This document shows, piece by piece, positions 31,101-41,500 of a stretch of 64,000 nucleotides of DNA. Numbering within the stretch: the first letter of the stretch is position 1; every line of letters begins with the position of its first letter. The DNA is taken from assembly GCF_003097635.1 (NCBI RefSeq), contig NZ_QCZI01000004.1, forward strand, positions 1 to 64,000, read 5' to 3'. This stretch comes from Flavobacterium psychrotolerans (lineage in GTDB: Bacteria > Bacteroidota > Bacteroidia > Flavobacteriales > Flavobacteriaceae). A model generated the notes under the pieces. That model made no database searches, was not told the origin of the DNA, and saw only the letters and a list, made by a program, of their open reading frames with translations. Made by a program: the position numbers and the translations under genes.

Positions 31101-32774
31101 AAACAAGATTGGGGCTTAAATGATGTTTGGAACAACATAATTACACCACGTTTTGAACGCTTGAATGCAATTACTAACTCTAGTGATTTTGGTAAAATAG
31201 AACTTAAAGCAGATGAATTTGGAAATAGAGGCAAACAAGTTTTTCAAACCACAGTACCCGATGCAATTGCAAAAGGATTTACTAAAAAAAGAATTGATCA
31301 TCGCCATCACGCTTTAGACGCTTTGGTAATTGCTTGTGTTAATAGAACACACATCAACTATTTAAATAATCTAAATGCTAAAGATGATAATGACAAATCA
31401 GTCAAACACGAATTAAAAAATAAACTTTGTTTTAAAACCAAACCTGATGCCAACGGAAATTACAAATGGGAATTTTACAAACCTTGGGAGAATTTTACAA
31501 AAAAAGCAGAAGACGAACTGAATCAAACTATCATTAGTTTCAAACAAAATACCCGAGTTATTAATAAAACGGTGAACAAATATCAAGTTTGGAAAGAAGA
31601 AGATGGTGCAATGAAAAAAGTTACCGTTAAACAAACTAAAGGAGACAATTGGGCAATTAGAAAACCAATGCACGCAGAAACGGTAAGTGGAAAAGTATTT
31701 TTAAAGCGAATTAAACAAAGTCATATTACTATTACAAATGCTATTGAACAAATAGAATTAATTGTTGACAAGGAAGTTAAAAAACAATTGGCAGCAAAAA
31801 TCAAGTCATATCCAAATAATCCTAATGGTTTAAAAAAGCACCTCAAAGTTTTTCCTGTAATGATTGATGGAAAAGTTATTGATAAAGTACAGATTTATGA
31901 AAAAACAGAAGCCACAGCAACAAGAAAAACACTTGACATTACTTTTGATGAAAAGAAAATTGAAAAAATAACCGATACTGGTATTCAAAAAATTCTATTA
32001 AACCATCTTCGACAAGAAATTTATCAAAATGCTATTGATGAAGATGGTAAAAAAATCCCAGCTCACGAAGTTGCTTTTTCTGAAAATGGTTTAGATGATT
32101 TAAACAAAAACATTACAGCATTAAATAATGGCAAAAAACACCAACCTATTAATAAAGTTAGAGTTTTTGAGGAAAGTGGAAGGTTCTTTCTTGGAGATGC
32201 AGGAAATAAAAAAGACAAATTTGTAGAAACTGCATCAGGAACTAATCTATTCTTTGCAATTTACAAAGACAATAATGGTAAAAGAAATTATAAAACGATT
32301 CCTTTAAATGAAGTCATTGAAAGTCAAAAATTAGGTGCTTTTGAAAAAATAAAATCATACGAATGTTCTGTCCCAAATACTTATATAGATGAAAAAACTC
32401 AAGAATTATCTTCTCTTCTGTTTTATATAAACCCTAATGATTTAGTATTTGTCCCTACAATTGAAGAAATTGAAAATCCTAACAGTGTCAATATTCAAAA
32501 CTTCTCAAAAGAGCAAGCTCAAAGAATATATAAATTTACCGATAGTAGCGATACAACTTGTAATTTCATACCTGCAAGCTCTTCAAGTTTAATATTCAGT
32601 ATAACAAAAAAAGATCAAGAAAAAATTGGATTAAACTTTCCTATACAAAATGAATATGGCTTAGGAAGCCCTCAATCAAAAAATCAAAATTCTTTAAACG
32701 GAATTCAAATTAAATCTGTTTGTTGGAAACTAGAAGTTGATAGACTTGGAAAAATTAAAAGAATCATCCGATGA
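28110..32774 (+). CDS. cas9: CRISPR-associated endonuclease Cas9, type II-C
   Basis: 1554 aa, all catalytic parts intact. RuvC-I LGLDLGTNSIGWAL with D8; Arg-rich bridge helix (RTKYRGTRRLVQRFLLRRER); RuvC-II IHIELGRE with E737; HNH YQIEHIIPQSRFF with H860; RuvC-III IDHRHHALDALV with H1067 and D1070. It should cut double-stranded DNA guided by crRNA:tracrRNA. At 1554 residues it is large for subtype II-C, as in other Flavobacteria, with long recognition-lobe and C-terminal (PAM-interacting) regions. It overlaps cas1 by 4 bp (ATGA). No csn2 or cas4 is present, which supports subtype II-C. Confidence 0.98.
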   Translation: MKKILGLDLGTNSIGWALTNNDFDNKLGNIEGLGSRIIPMSQDVLGKFDSGVSISQTAERTKYRGTRRLVQRFLLRRERLHRVLNILDFLPKHYSEAIDFDKKFGQFKPEREEKLSFYKNESGKNQFLFLESHQEMLSEFKLIYPDLKKVPYDWTIYYLRKKALTEKITKEELAWILLNFNQKRGYYQLRGEEQEENKNKLEEFHTLTVINVIEREKGKSGIWYNVILENGWIYKRESKIALFDWVGKQKDFIVTTELNDDGTIKLNKDNEEKRSFRSPKEDDWGLVKIRTEQTINQSGKSLGSFIYDNLLKNPNQKIKGELVRTIERKFYKDEISKILKTQIEFHKNILTDKNLYKKCIDELYRHNDSHKNNIKERGFEYLFLDDIIFYQRPLKSKTSLISDCSLEHRPIKDKKGILVKDSSGKQILKPLKCIAKSNPIFQEFRLLQFVKNLKIFKKEIIDDIDVTIDYLKTEEDLVELFHWLNDKAEISQKQFLAYPKFKLKEDKFRWNFVEDKIYPCNETRNQFLNAISKIDVDKSFFDTKNTQDLWHILYSVTDKIEITKAITTFAKRHNLPDEFIANFSKLKPYKNDYGSYSEKAIKKLLTLMRFGSFWNENNIDSNALSRIDKIQTGEFDENIRTRVREKAIHLSVLSDFKGLPLWLASYIIYDRHSEASDISKWKTPADIEHFLKHDFKQHSLRNPIVEQVITETLRVVKDIWQHYGEGKENFFNEIHIELGREMKNDKATRERMTKQISQNENTNLRIKAILMELKNDGINEVRPYSPSQQEILKIYEEGVYSSENRKERLEDIDKIRKNAKPTTSEIIKYKLWLEQGYISPYTGNIIPLSELFSTKYQIEHIIPQSRFFDDSLSNKVICESIVNARPYKDNQTAMEFINNQGGRIVTELSTNSRTVKILTKEDYVQHINTYYGKNKNKQKRLLSEEIPEKFIERQLNDTKYISKIVKNLLSKIVREDDEQEVTSKHIVSLNGSITSRMKQDWGLNDVWNNIITPRFERLNAITNSSDFGKIELKADEFGNRGKQVFQTTVPDAIAKGFTKKRIDHRHHALDALVIACVNRTHINYLNNLNAKDDNDKSVKHELKNKLCFKTKPDANGNYKWEFYKPWENFTKKAEDELNQTIISFKQNTRVINKTVNKYQVWKEEDGAMKKVTVKQTKGDNWAIRKPMHAETVSGKVFLKRIKQSHITITNAIEQIELIVDKEVKKQLAAKIKSYPNNPNGLKKHLKVFPVMIDGKVIDKVQIYEKTEATATRKTLDITFDEKKIEKITDTGIQKILLNHLRQEIYQNAIDEDGKKIPAHEVAFSENGLDDLNKNITALNNGKKHQPINKVRVFEESGRFFLGDAGNKKDKFVETASGTNLFFAIYKDNNGKRNYKTIPLNEVIESQKLGAFEKIKSYECSVPNTYIDEKTQELSSLLFYINPNDLVFVPTIEEIENPNSVNIQNFSKEQAQRIYKFTDSSDTTCNFIPASSSSLIFSITKKDQEKIGLNFPIQNEYGLGSPQSKNQNSLNGIQIKSVCWKLEVDRLGKIKRIIR

Positions 32775-33667
32775 TAAAACGAACCCTATTCTTCGGCAAT
32801 CCCGCTTATTTAAGCACCAAAAACGAGCAAATTGTTATCTCTTATCCCGACAAGGAACAAGAAACAAAAACCGTGGCTATTGAAGACATAGGGGTCATTG
32901 TTTTGGAAAACCAACAAATCACAATTACCAACGGTTTGCTGGAGAAACTGATTCATAACAATGTGGCGTTGATAAATTGCGACCAACAGCATTTGCCTAT
33001 TGGCTTATTGATGCCTTTGAACGGACATACCGAACAATCGGAACGGTTCAAAAACCAAATCAATGCTTCTGCCCCACTCAAAAAGAATTTGTGGCAACAA
33101 ACCATTAGTTCTAAAATTACGAATCAGGCGGGACTACTAAAAGAAAAGGGAATTCCGATGCGCAAAATGGAACTTTGGGCAAAGGAAGTCACTTCGGGCG
33201 ATGCACTCAACCACGAATCGAGAGCGGCGGTGTATTATTGGCAAAACCTCGTCCAAGTTGAAAATTTTACCCGTGGACAAAAAGGAATCGCACCCAACAA
33301 TCTGTTGAATTATGGATACGCCATTCTGCGAGCCATTACGGCTCGAGCGCTTGTCAGTTCCGGAATGCTCCCAACTTTGGGCATTTTCCATCGTAACAAA
33401 TACAATGCCTATTGCCTTGCCGATGACATTATGGAACCTTACCGCCCATACGTGGATTTGATTGTTTGCCATATCATGGAAACGGAAGATTCGTATGAGG
33501 AGCTGACTATTGACCTCAAAAAACAATTGTTAAACATTGCCAGTATGGATGTTTGTATCGATGGAAAAAATAGTCCACTGCTAGTAGCCATGAGCCGAAC
33601 AACGCATTCCTTACATGAGTGTTTTGAAGGAACCGCCAGAAAGATTTTATATCCCGTATATTCGTAG
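32771..33667 (+). CDS. cas1: CRISPR adaptation endonuclease/integrase Cas1
   Basis: 298 aa, full length for type II Cas1. N-terminal beta domain (LSTKNEQIVISYP, VIVLENQQITITNG) and the alpha-helical catalytic domain with the expected metal ligands: E in NHESRAAVYYW, H in TLGIFHRNKYNAYCLADDIMEPYRP, and D/E after it. It integrates new spacers together with Cas2. It starts inside the cas9 stop codon, so translation is coupled. Confidence 0.97.
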   Translation: MIKRTLFFGNPAYLSTKNEQIVISYPDKEQETKTVAIEDIGVIVLENQQITITNGLLEKLIHNNVALINCDQQHLPIGLLMPLNGHTEQSERFKNQINASAPLKKNLWQQTISSKITNQAGLLKEKGIPMRKMELWAKEVTSGDALNHESRAAVYYWQNLVQVENFTRGQKGIAPNNLLNYGYAILRAITARALVSSGMLPTLGIFHRNKYNAYCLADDIMEPYRPYVDLIVCHIMETEDSYEELTIDLKKQLLNIASMDVCIDGKNSPLLVAMSRTTHSLHECFEGTARKILYPVYS

Positions 33668-33727
33668 ATACAACGGTTTAACCTTTTTGGAACTTTTGAC
33701 ATTAGATTTTAAGACATTCGGACTATT

Positions 33728-34075
33728 ATGTATGATGCACATTACACCCGTTTAAATCAATATAGAAGTTTGTGGATATTAGTATTTTTTGATCTGCCCA
33801 CTGAAACCCGCAAGGAACGTAAAATTGCGAGTGACTTCCGCAAGAAATTGTTGGATGATGGTTTTTCTATGTTTCAATTTTCAATCTACATGCGGTTTTG
33901 TGCCAGCAGGGAAAATGCTGAAGTACACTCCAAAAGAATAAAAAACAACCTACCCGAACACGGCAAAATTGGAGTCATGCAAATAACCGATAAACAATTT
34001 GGGATGATGGAACTTTTTTATGGAAAAAAACAAGTAGAAACTGACAAGCCTTCACAACAATTAGAGTTGTTCTAA
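33728..34075 (+). CDS. cas2: CRISPR adaptation protein Cas2
   Basis: 115 aa with a ferredoxin-like fold: [17 protein letters not shown] contains the family aspartate after strand 1, then [14 protein letters not shown] and [14 protein letters not shown]. It forms the structural core of the Cas1-Cas2 integrase. It lies 60 bp after cas1 and 117 bp before the first repeat, and it is the last gene of the cas operon. Confidence 0.96.
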   Translation: MYDAHYTRLNQYRSLWILVFFDLPTETRKERKIASDFRKKLLDDGFSMFQFSIYMRFCASRENAEVHSKRIKNNLPEHGKIGVMQITDKQFGMMELFYGKKQVETDKPSQQLELF

Positions 34076-34192
34076 TTTTATAGGATTAAAAAAGTGCATA
34101 ACTACCTGAACAACAACATCTAAAACCCTCTTCTTTTTTATTTTAAAATAAACTCATAACTACCAACATATCAAACGATTGCATCGCGGTAT
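34076..34192. other. cas2-array junction (possible integration-proximal flank)
   Basis: 117 bp of AT-rich sequence between cas2 and the first repeat. It contains no repeat relic. If new spacers enter at the cas2 side, as the decayed copies at the other side would suggest, this is where integration signals should lie; that is inference only. Confidence 0.35.
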
Positions 34193-37100
34193 GTTGGGAA
34201 TTATAAGCTAAAATACAATTTTGAAAGCAATTCACAACTTAATGCCAGAAGATTGCATTAAAAAATTTGTTGGGAATTATAAGCTAAAATACAATTTTGA
34301 AAGCAATTCACAACAGATGGGAGCAACAACAAACGAAGGTTCAAGTTGGGAATTATAAGCTAAAATACAATTTTGAAAGCAATTCACAACGGCATTGTCT
34401 TTGGAATTTCACATACCCATGTTGGGAATTATAAGCTAAAATACAATTTTGAAAGCAATTCACAACTGAATCTTGTTAATAATACTTAATTTAACTGTTG
34501 GGAATTATAAGCTAAAATACAATTTTGAAAGCAATTCACAACGCAGGGCGATTGATAACCTTGAACTTCTTTGTTGGGAATTATAAGCTAAAATACAATT
34601 TTGAAAGCAATTCACAACGGAATCACACCCCCGATTAGTTGAAATTTTGTTGGGAATTATAAGCTAAAATACAATTTTGAAAGCAATTCACAACGTAAAT
34701 TACAAAGTGTGAGAGATAGGCTTGGTTGGGAATTATAAGCTAAAATACAATTTTGAAAGCAATTCACAACTAGAAGTAGATTCTTTAAACTTCAACGTGT
34801 GTTGGGAATTATAAGCTAAAATACAATTTTGAAAGCAATTCACAACAGATAACCAGTATAAATAGTCTTATTACCAGTTGGGAATTATAAGCTAAAATAC
34901 AATTTTGAAAGCAATTCACAACGAAAGCGCGATTCTAAAAGTCTGAGACCCCGTTGGGAATTATAAGCTAAAATACAATTTTGAAAGCAATTCACAACCT
35001 ATTGTTGTTTTATTATTTATTATTATATGTTGGGAATTATAAGCTAAAATACAATTTTGAAAGCAATTCACAACTATGCTCGTAGTCGTAACCGTAATCT
35101 TTAAGTTGGGAATTATAAGCTAAAATACAATTTTGAAAGCAATTCACAACAACAAAGAAGCGTTTAATGTCGTCAATGAAGTTGGGAATTATAAGCTAAA
35201 ATACAATTTTGAAAGCAATTCACAACATTGAAACAAAATGTAAATAGAATAAGAATGTTGGGAATTATAAGCTAAAATACAATTTTGAAAGCAATTCACA
35301 ACGAATTGTCAGCAATTGCAAGGCATTCGTCAGTTGGGAATTATAAGCTAAAATACAATTTTGAAAGCAATTCACAACTTCAAAATATTTTTATCTTTTA
35401 GCCAAACAGTTGGGAATTATAAGCTAAAATACAATTTTGAAAGCAATTCACAACAAGGTATCGAGGTGGTTTATAACGAACTCGGTTGGGAATTATAAGC
35501 TAAAATACAATTTTGAAAGCAATTCACAACCTGGCACACTTCAAAGAAAAAGATAGCCCAGTTGGGAATTATAAGCTAAAATACAATTTTGAAAGCAATT
35601 CACAACGCAACCTAAACGCTACTATCTTACTTCCTGTTGGGAATTATAAGCTAAAATACAATTTTGAAAGCAATTCACAACGATGCTACCGATACTATTC
35701 AACATAAGTTTGTTGGGAATTATAAGCTAAAATACAATTTTGAAAGCAATTCACAACGAACCAATATAGCAAAACTCATCATTTAATGTTGGGAATTATA
35801 AGCTAAAATACAATTTTGAAAGCAATTCACAACCCACTAGCAGAAGGTATTTCTTCATCTAAAGTTGGGAATTATAAGCTAAAATACAATTTTGAAAGCA
35901 ATTCACAACTTGAAATCGTTATAAAGGCATAACAGCTCTGTTGGGAATTATAAGCTAAAATACAATTTTGAAAGCAATTCACAACAGAAATACAGCTAAA
36001 ATAAATTTAGGGCAAGTTGGGAATTATAAGCTAAAATACAATTTTGAAAGCAATTCACAACTAAAATTCTCCGAAGGCATGAAGGGAATGTGTTGGGAAT
36101 TATAAGCTAAAATACAATTTTGAAAGCAATTCACAACTTGATTGTCTTTGCATTGTTGTATTTCTTTGTTGGGAATTATAAGCTAAAATACAATTTTGAA
36201 AGCAATTCACAACCTTCTTCTGGTTGTAGTACTATTGTTTTAGTTGGGAATTATAAGCTAAAATACAATTTTGAAAGCAATTCACAACCTAAACGTTTCT
36301 TTTGTGTTTCTTCTTCATGTTGGGAATTATAAGCTAAAATACAATTTTGAAAGCAATTCACAACGACAAATGAGACTTATGCGGGGGAATATTTGTTGGG
36401 AATTATAAGCTAAAATACAATTTTGAAAGCAATTCACAACCAATGTCCGCAATGGATCTTCCTTGGTATAGTTGGGAATTATAAGCTAAAATACAATTTT
36501 GAAAGCAATTCACAACTACATCTGGATTTATAAACGAGAGCTTAAAGTTGGGAATTATAAGCTAAAATACAATTTTGAAAGCAATTCACAACCGCACATA
36601 GCTTTTTGTTTTAACGACCCAGTTGGGAATTATAAGCTAAAATACAATTTTGAAAGCAATTCACAACTATAGTCAAGCTAGAAACATAAAGAATTTTGTT
36701 GGGAATTATAAGCTAAAATACAATTTTGAAAGCAATTCACAACATGTTGCTCTTTCCTGTAGGATTGGTCATTGTTGGGAATTATAAGCTAAAATACAAT
36801 TTTGAAAGCAATTCACAACACACACGGCATTCTTTTACACGCTCAATCAGTTGGGAATTATAAGCTAAAATACAATTTTGAAAGCAATTCACAACAAGTG
36901 TTCCCATAATTGTTCCTCATTTAGTGTTGGGAATTATAAGCTAAAATACAATTTTGAAAGCAATTCACAACTGAGTGTCTAAATGTTGTAGTATTTCTTG
37001 TGTTGGGAATTATAAGCTAAAATACAATTTTGAAAGCAATTCACAACATGGTTTAAGTTTTTCTTCAATCCTTGTAAGTTGGGAATTATAAGCTAAAATA

Positions 37101-38488
37101 CAATTTTGAAAGCAATTCACAACAATTTTGCATCGGAACCAAATGGGTAAAAAGTTGGGAATTATAAGCTAAAATACAATTTTGAAAGCAATTCACAACC
37201 AAAAATCCGTATTGAATTATGATAAAATGTTGGGAATTATAAGCTAAAATACAATTTTGAAAGCAATTCACAACTGTCCTCACCCACATAAATACCTACA
37301 TGGGTTGGGAATTATAAGCTAAAATACAATTTTGAAAGCAATTCACAACGGCCATTCTGACATTAAACAAACAATGATAGTTGGGAATTATAAGCTAAAA
37401 TACAATTTTGAAAGCAATTCACAACAAGAAATTGATTGTTGCTAATCCTTTAGTTGTTGGGAATTATAAGCTAAAATACAATTTTGAAAGCAATTCACAA
37501 CTTAAAGATAACTATTTTACTGTTAATCAAAGTTGGGAATTATAAGCTAAAATACAATTTTGAAAGCAATTCACAACCAGGAGCAACAAATGGTTGAAGA
37601 CCCAAAAGTTGGGAATTATAAGCTAAAATACAATTTTGAAAGCAATTCACAACCTTGCGCCGACATCAATACTAAGTCACCTTGTTGGGAATTATAAGCT
37701 AAAATACAATTTTGAAAGCAATTCACAACACAAAATAAAGAGTTTTACCAAAATGGAAAGTTGGGAATTATAAGCTAAAATACAATTTTGAAAGCAATTC
37801 ACAACAGGCCAGTAGAAGAAACCAATACTAATGAAGTTGGGAATTATAAGCTAAAATACAATTTTGAAAGCAATTCACAACACCCCATTACATACGGCGT
37901 TCATTCCGTTTGTTGGGAATTATAAGCTAAAATACAATTTTGAAAGCAATTCACAACTGGTGTTCTTTACGTCGAAACGTGCTATTTGTTGGGAATTATA
38001 AGCTAAAATACAATTTTGAAAGCAATTCACAACAGGCACTTTTTTAAGTAAATAAAAAAATGGTTGGGAATTATAAGCTAAAATACAATTTTGAAAGCAA
38101 TTCACAACCAAAAATCGGTATTAAATTATGATAAAATTGTTGGGAATTATAAGCTAAAATACAATTTTGAAAGCAATTCACAACCAAAAATCAGATTGTA
38201 TCTTAATCCGCAATGTTGGGAATTATAAGCTAAAATACAATTTTGAAAGCAATTCACAACCTTGTGCCGACATCAATACTAAGTCACCTTGTTGGGAATT
38301 ATAAGCTAAAATACAATTTTGAAAGCAATTCACAACTCTGCGTACCCAAGGAGCATTTTATTAACGGTTGGGAATTATAAGCTAAAATACAATTTTGAAA
38401 GCAATTCACAACCATTTGTTCATGATTAATCCCAAATCCTGAGTTGGGAATTATAAGCTAAAATACAATTTTGAAAGCAATTCACAAC
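34193..38488 (-). CRISPR. CRISPR array: 57 repeats, 56 spacers
   Basis: The 46-bp repeat (plus strand begins GTTGGGAATTATAAGC, ends AAGCAATTCACAAC) occurs 57 times, the first at 34193-34238 and the last at 38443-38488. I saw no difference between copies. Spacers are 30 bp, except six of 29 bp (at 35607, 36214, 36593, 37200, 37275 and 38034). Because the tracrRNA anti-repeat has the plus-strand repeat sequence, the crRNA must be the minus strand, whose repeat starts GTTGTGAATTGC; the array is therefore transcribed towards cas2. Both terminal repeats are intact. Spacers at 37654/38261 and 37200/38109 are near-identical pairs. Confidence 0.98.
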
Positions 38489-38504
38489 TTATCTTTGGTT
38501 CAAT

Positions 38505-38535
38505 AAAAAGTAACTGGCATGCGACTTCGACCCAA
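38505..38535 (-). promoter_or_regulatory. Candidate pre-crRNA promoter at the distal array end
   Basis: Reading the minus strand: TTG (38535-38533), a 20-nt spacer, then TACTTTTT (38512-38505), close to TTG-N19-TAnnTTTG. Transcription would start at about 38501 and enter the outermost repeat (ending 38488) after about 12 nt. Confidence 0.4.
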
Positions 38536-38581
38536 TTGGCACAAGAACCATTTGCCATAAATACTACGCAAAGGCACAATC

Positions 38582-41500
38582 TTAAAAAAGCATTGCTCCT
38601 TTTTTATCAGCAGTTTGCTTGAGCACCTCTATTAATATTTCCAGTTTAATAGGTTTTGATATATATTCATTCATCCCTGCTTCCAAACAGACGACACGGT
38701 CTTCGGGGAATGAATTGGCTGTCATGGCAACAATTTGTGGCTGAAAACTCATGGTACTTCTTATTACCTTTGTTGCTTGTAAACCATCCATCTCTGGCAT
38801 CAGGATATCCATCAGGATCATGTCAAATGATTTAGCTGCCTGCATATCTACCGCTTCTTTTCCGTTATTGGCTACTTGCGGTTCATAACCTAATCGATTC
38901 AAAACCCGAATGATCAACATCTGGTTGATTAAATTATCTTCAACAATTAAAATATTAAGCGGATAATTTTTGGCAAAATCTTCGGATAGTTCCGTTTGTT
39001 TGCTCTTTCCTCTATGTACCTGCTCCCCGTTAGGTCTAAACTCGTGCTGAATCTGTTCATATAATTGCGCTTGCTTTATGGGTTTGGTGAGTACCGAATG
39101 GAACAAATGCGGGTATTTTAATTTGCTTTCATTTCCCACTGTACTCAACAGAATAATGGGTATTTGTGGTTGTTGGGCTTTGATTTCCCTAGCAAGCATC
39201 ACCCCATCCATTTCGGGCATTTGCATATCAGTAATGATAAGATGGAAGACCTCTCCTTGTTCCAAAATTTCGAGTGCCTGTTTTCCAGATGATGCCGTTG
39301 TTGGGTTCAGTTTCCAAGTCTCTAATTGCATTTTTAGGATGCTTAAATTGGTGGCATTATCATCTACCAGCAACACCTTTTTATCCCCATTCCAGTCTAT
39401 CTTAAAGTCATCATCCTGATGTAAGTGTTTTTTAGTTATTTTACTTTTGATGTAAAAACTAAAAGTAGTACCGACCCCTTCTTTACTGCTAACACTAATC
39501 GCTCCCCCCATCAGTTTTACTAAACGTTCGCTGATTACCAAACCCAATCCAGTACCTCCATATTTACGGGTGGTGGAAGAATCAATCTGTGAAAAATCTT
39601 TAAATAAGCGGGACAATTTATCTTTAGGGATACCAATACCCGAATCTTTCACTTCGAAATAAATCCGAAAGTCGTCTCCAACGCTTTTTTTCGGGTATAT
39701 GTTTACAAATACTTCGCCTTTATGGGTAAACTTTATAGAATTACTAATCAAATTCATTAACACCTGCCGCAATCGAAGACTATCTCCTATAATCGTGGCT
39801 GGCAGTGATGGATCTATCTGACAAACCAATTCTAAATCCATTTGGGCAGCTTTTATGGCAAATACATCCAGCACATTTTCAACGCATTGGTGAAGGTCAA
39901 AATCATGTTGCTCTATTTCCATGCTACCACTTTCGATTTTGGTGAAATCCAAAATGTCATTGATAATTCCTAATAAGGCATCACCGCTCGTTTTGATAAC
40001 ATTGACATAATCTTCCTGCTCATAATTTAAACTGGTACTTGCCAGTAGGGATGCCATGCCTAGTACTCCGTTCATTGGTGTACGAATCTCATGGCTCATG
40101 GAAGCCAAAAATGCACTTTTAGCTTGATTGGCCCGTTCGGCATCCAACTTTGCGACTTCTGCTTCTTTACTCTTTTCATTTAGATTTTCATTTAGCATTT
40201 GTAAATTCTCAGATTGGGAATATAATACTTTTGATTGTGATTGAAGTTCGTTATTTGCATACTGAAGAGCTTCGGTTTGAACACGTAACTCTTCGGCCTG
40301 AACTTCTAATTCTTTCGATTTACGCACTACTTCTTCCGTACGATTTTTTACTTGTTTTTCGAGCTCTTCCTTTTTGGCTTTTATATTGGCCATTCTATAT
40401 TTGGTTTTTATATTGGCCACTTTAAATTTAAAAAATTCATAAACCGCTCCAAAAATTAATGAAAAAACAATAATTCTAAACCACCAAGTGGCCCAGAAAG
40501 GTTTAGTGATTTTTATTTTTAGCGTGGCTCCTTTTTCATTCCAAACTCCATCATTATTAGACGCTTTAACATGAAATATATAATTCCCCGGGTTAAGGTT
40601 GGTATATGTGGCTTTCCTTTGATCTTCTAAATAATTCCAATTTTTATCAAAACCCTCTAACATATAAGCAAACTGATTCTTTTCTGGATGGATATAATTA
40701 AGAGCTGAAAATTCTATCGTAAATACTGATTCTTTATAGGAAAGAACTATTTCTTTAGTCTCACTGATATCCTTTTTCAATGGTGAATTATTACTTCCCA
40801 CCACTTGATCCTTATTAAATATTTGAAAATTAGTGAATACTACTTCCGGCACAAGGAGGTTATCTTTTATTTTATCAGGATAAAATGCATTAAGCCCTTT
40901 AGCACCGCCAAAAAACATTTCACCATCCACAGCATTATAACACGCATTACGACCAAATTCTTTTCCCTGAATACCATCAGATATCCCATAATTCCTGAAT
41001 CTTTTACTTTCAGGATTAAACTTTGAAATTCCTTTATTGGTACCGAGCCATAAGTTTCCTTTATCGTCTTCCAAAATACCAGCAATAATATTTCCGGAGA
41101 GACCGTCCTTTTCTGTATATACCGTAAATGTATTAGTCATTTTGTCGAATCGATTTAAGCCTCCTCGAGTACCAACCCATACATTTCCCTTTTTATCTGA
41201 AAAAATATGATCCACATAATTGTCTGAAAGGCTATTCTTGTTCTTACGGTTATTCCTATATTGGGTAAAGCGCTGGCTGGATGCGTCAAACCTGCAAAGC
41301 CCATCTTCTCCACCAAACCACATAGCTCCATCTCCATCTTGACAAATGGAATTAATCACATTTCCTACAAGGGAGTTCTTGTCATAAGGATCATTTACAA
41401 AATGTGTGAATTTCTTGGTTTTAATATTATAACAATTTAATCCACGATTTGACAAACCAAGCCAAAGATTCCCATTATTGTCTTTATAGGAATACAGAAT

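Noticed and set aside
35513..38111. Short open frames inside the repeat array on both strands
   Set aside because: They are translations of repeats and spacers; the same peptide recurs at each repeat and they have no start signals.
34193..38488. Array transcribed from the plus strand with the cas genes
   Set aside because: The tracrRNA anti-repeat would then be identical, not complementary, to the crRNA repeat.
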